Source: an uncultured Collinsella sp. (GTDB lineage Bacteria > Actinomycetota > Coriobacteriia > Coriobacteriales > Coriobacteriaceae). Taken from it: a DNA stretch of 64,000 nt. The position numbers were made by a program, and so were the translations under genes. Within the stretch, counting starts at the first letter, position 1, and each line of letters opens with the position of its first letter. Positions 63,094-64,000 of the stretch are shown one piece after another. Below the pieces are notes generated by a model. The model did not search any database. It saw only the letters and a program-made list of their open reading frames with translations, and was not told the DNA's origin. The stretch spans positions 1-64,000 of the forward strand of contig CABVDH010000005.1 in the NCBI GenBank assembly GCA_902497065.1. The letters are read 5' to 3'.

Positions 63094-64000
63094 TTAGTTC
63101 TCCTCGGTCTCAGCGGTCTCGGACTCAGCAAAGTTCCAGCCGGCAAGGCGGTCCTTCGCGGTGTCGATGTCCAGGTAGCTCTCCTCGCCGTCCATGAGTC
63201 GCGTAAAGGCGGTAAAGAGATAGTGGGCATCGGTGGGGCCAGGCGAAGCCTCGGGGTGGTACTGGACCGAGAAGCACGGGGCGTCGAGCAGCTGGATGCC
63301 CTCGGCGGTGCCGTCGTTGAGGTTCACATGTGTTAGACGAATGCGGCCAAAGCGCTCGTTCATCACGACCGGCGCGATTCCGCGGCGCACCCAGACGCGC
63401 AGATCTCCATCGGCCGCATGCTCGGTCTCGCCGCCGGAAAGCTCGGGGACAAGCTTGCCTAGGCTGGGGAACAGCAGGCCAAAGCCATGGTTTTGCGCGG
63501 TAATCTCCACGCGACGGCTTACCAGGTTCATGACCGGCTGGTTGCCACCGCGGTGACCGAATTTAAGCTTTTCCATCTGGGCGCCGCAGGCCAGGCTGAT
63601 CATCTGGTGACCAAGACAAATTCCAAAGACCGGCACCTTGCCGATCAGCTGCTGCACCTGCTCGTAGGTCTCCACCACGGCGTCGGGGTCGCCGGGGCCA
63701 TTGGACAAAAAGACGCCGTCGGGATTCATGTCGAGCACCTGCTGGGCAGGCGTGTCCCACGGCACGACGGTAAGGTCGCAGCCGGCGCGGACCAGCCCCT
63801 CCAGAATGCCGCGCTTCACACCGCAGTCGTAGGCGACCACTTTGTGACGGGCAGGAGCGGCAGCCGAAAGCGCAAAGTCATGCGCGGCAGGCAGGTCGGC
63901 AGCCACAAACTCATGAGGCGCGGGGCAACTTACGGTCTTGACCAGGTTCTCGCCTACCAGCGTGGGCGCTGCGGCCAGACGCTCGGCAAGCTCGTCGACG
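63094..64000 (-). CDS. carA: Carbamoyl-phosphate synthase small subunit (5' end beyond the window)
   Basis: 302 codons of the glutaminase subunit are present; the N-terminal part lies outside the window, since the frame stays open to position 64000 (VDELAERLAAAPTLVGENLV near the edge). Motifs: VVAYDCGVKRGILEGLVRAG, DGVFLSNGPGDPDAV, catalytic Cys in VFGICLGHQMISLA, FGHRGGNQPV, ITAQNHGFGL, and the His-Glu pair in SVQYHPEASPGPTDAHYLF. The tail after LDIDTAKDRLAG is short and Glu/Thr-rich. It is first of the carA-carB pair; the promoter is out of view. Confidence 0.95.
   Translation of the reverse strand, partial: VDELAERLAAAPTLVGENLVKTVSCPAPHEFVAADLPAAHDFALSAAAPARHKVVAYDCGVKRGILEGLVRAGCDLTVVPWDTPAQQVLDMNPDGVFLSNGPGDPDAVVETYEQVQQLIGKVPVFGICLGHQMISLACGAQMEKLKFGHRGGNQPVMNLVSRRVEITAQNHGFGLLFPSLGKLVPELSGGETEHAADGDLRVWVRRGIAPVVMNERFGRIRLTHVNLNDGTAEGIQLLDAPCFSVQYHPEASPGPTDAHYLFTAFTRLMDGEESYLDIDTAKDRLAGWNFAESETAETEEN

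Overview
The window looks like a chromosomal segment of a high-GC, gut-type actinobacterium of the class Coriobacteriia, most likely Collinsella or a close relative. This is an inference from gene content: a strictly fermentative energy set (group 4 [NiFe] hydrogenase, NfnAB transhydrogenase), ECF vitamin transport, LPxTG-type surface proteins and a host-glycan-type GH31 enzyme. No rRNA or species marker is present. About 43 protein genes and one tRNA can be supported. Many long antisense frames are by-products of GC-rich codon use.

Layout. 0-6.3 kb: a giant sortase-anchored adhesin (minus). 6.3-7.1 kb: a gene-free block with a composite inverted-repeat element. 7.1-12.7 kb: an ech hydrogenase operon (minus) whose two membrane subunits are fused. 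13-16.3 kb: a lone transposase-type HTH protein, an Old Yellow Enzyme/FAD oxidoreductase, repeats and initiator tRNA-Met. 16.5-23 kb: coaX, an AAA/DUF4143 ATPase bordered by three near-identical palindromes, a BirA-like protein, a FolP-FolK fusion with an unusual insertion, a sirtuin and exonuclease III. 23.1-23.5 kb: a second copy of the composite repeat. 23.6-32.3 kb: an ECF S component, a small membrane protein, an MFS-amidohydrolase-MFS cluster with a divergent LuxR regulator, and the ECF A-A'/T module. 32.5-38.6 kb (plus): glmU, prs, pth, nfnA-nfnB. 38.7-42.4 kb: a cytidylate-kinase-like gene and a polar amino acid ABC transporter. 42.7-52.4 kb: YqeY, a PrsA-like foldase, an orphan PTS IIA, purN-purM-purF, a PF06541 membrane protein, a MoaE-like protein, sortase B and purE. 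52.7-59.1 kb: a 2136-residue modular GH31 cell-wall enzyme. 59.8-64 kb: carB and a truncated carA.

How it fits together. Ech couples ferredoxin oxidation to H2 formation and ion pumping, and NfnAB balances ferredoxin, NADH and NADPH, so the two support fermentative redox balance. PurE/F/M/N, Prs and CarAB supply nucleotides. The adhesin and the GH31 protein face the host mucus.

The most unusual content is in the non-coding DNA. There is a two-part, 407-bp interspersed palindromic element present twice with its parts inverted. A palindrome family borders the DUF4143 ATPase. A 45-bp direct repeat brackets the GH31 gene. Several very long perfect inverted repeats, some with a GGGACAG core, lie between genes. 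In proteins, the main oddities are the EchA-EchB fusion, an EchE that ends at its last metal-ligand motif, a roughly 145-residue insertion inside dihydropteroate synthase, and a GH31 protein that appears to carry both dockerin-like and cohesin-like segments. No CRISPR array, prophage or complete insertion sequence was seen.
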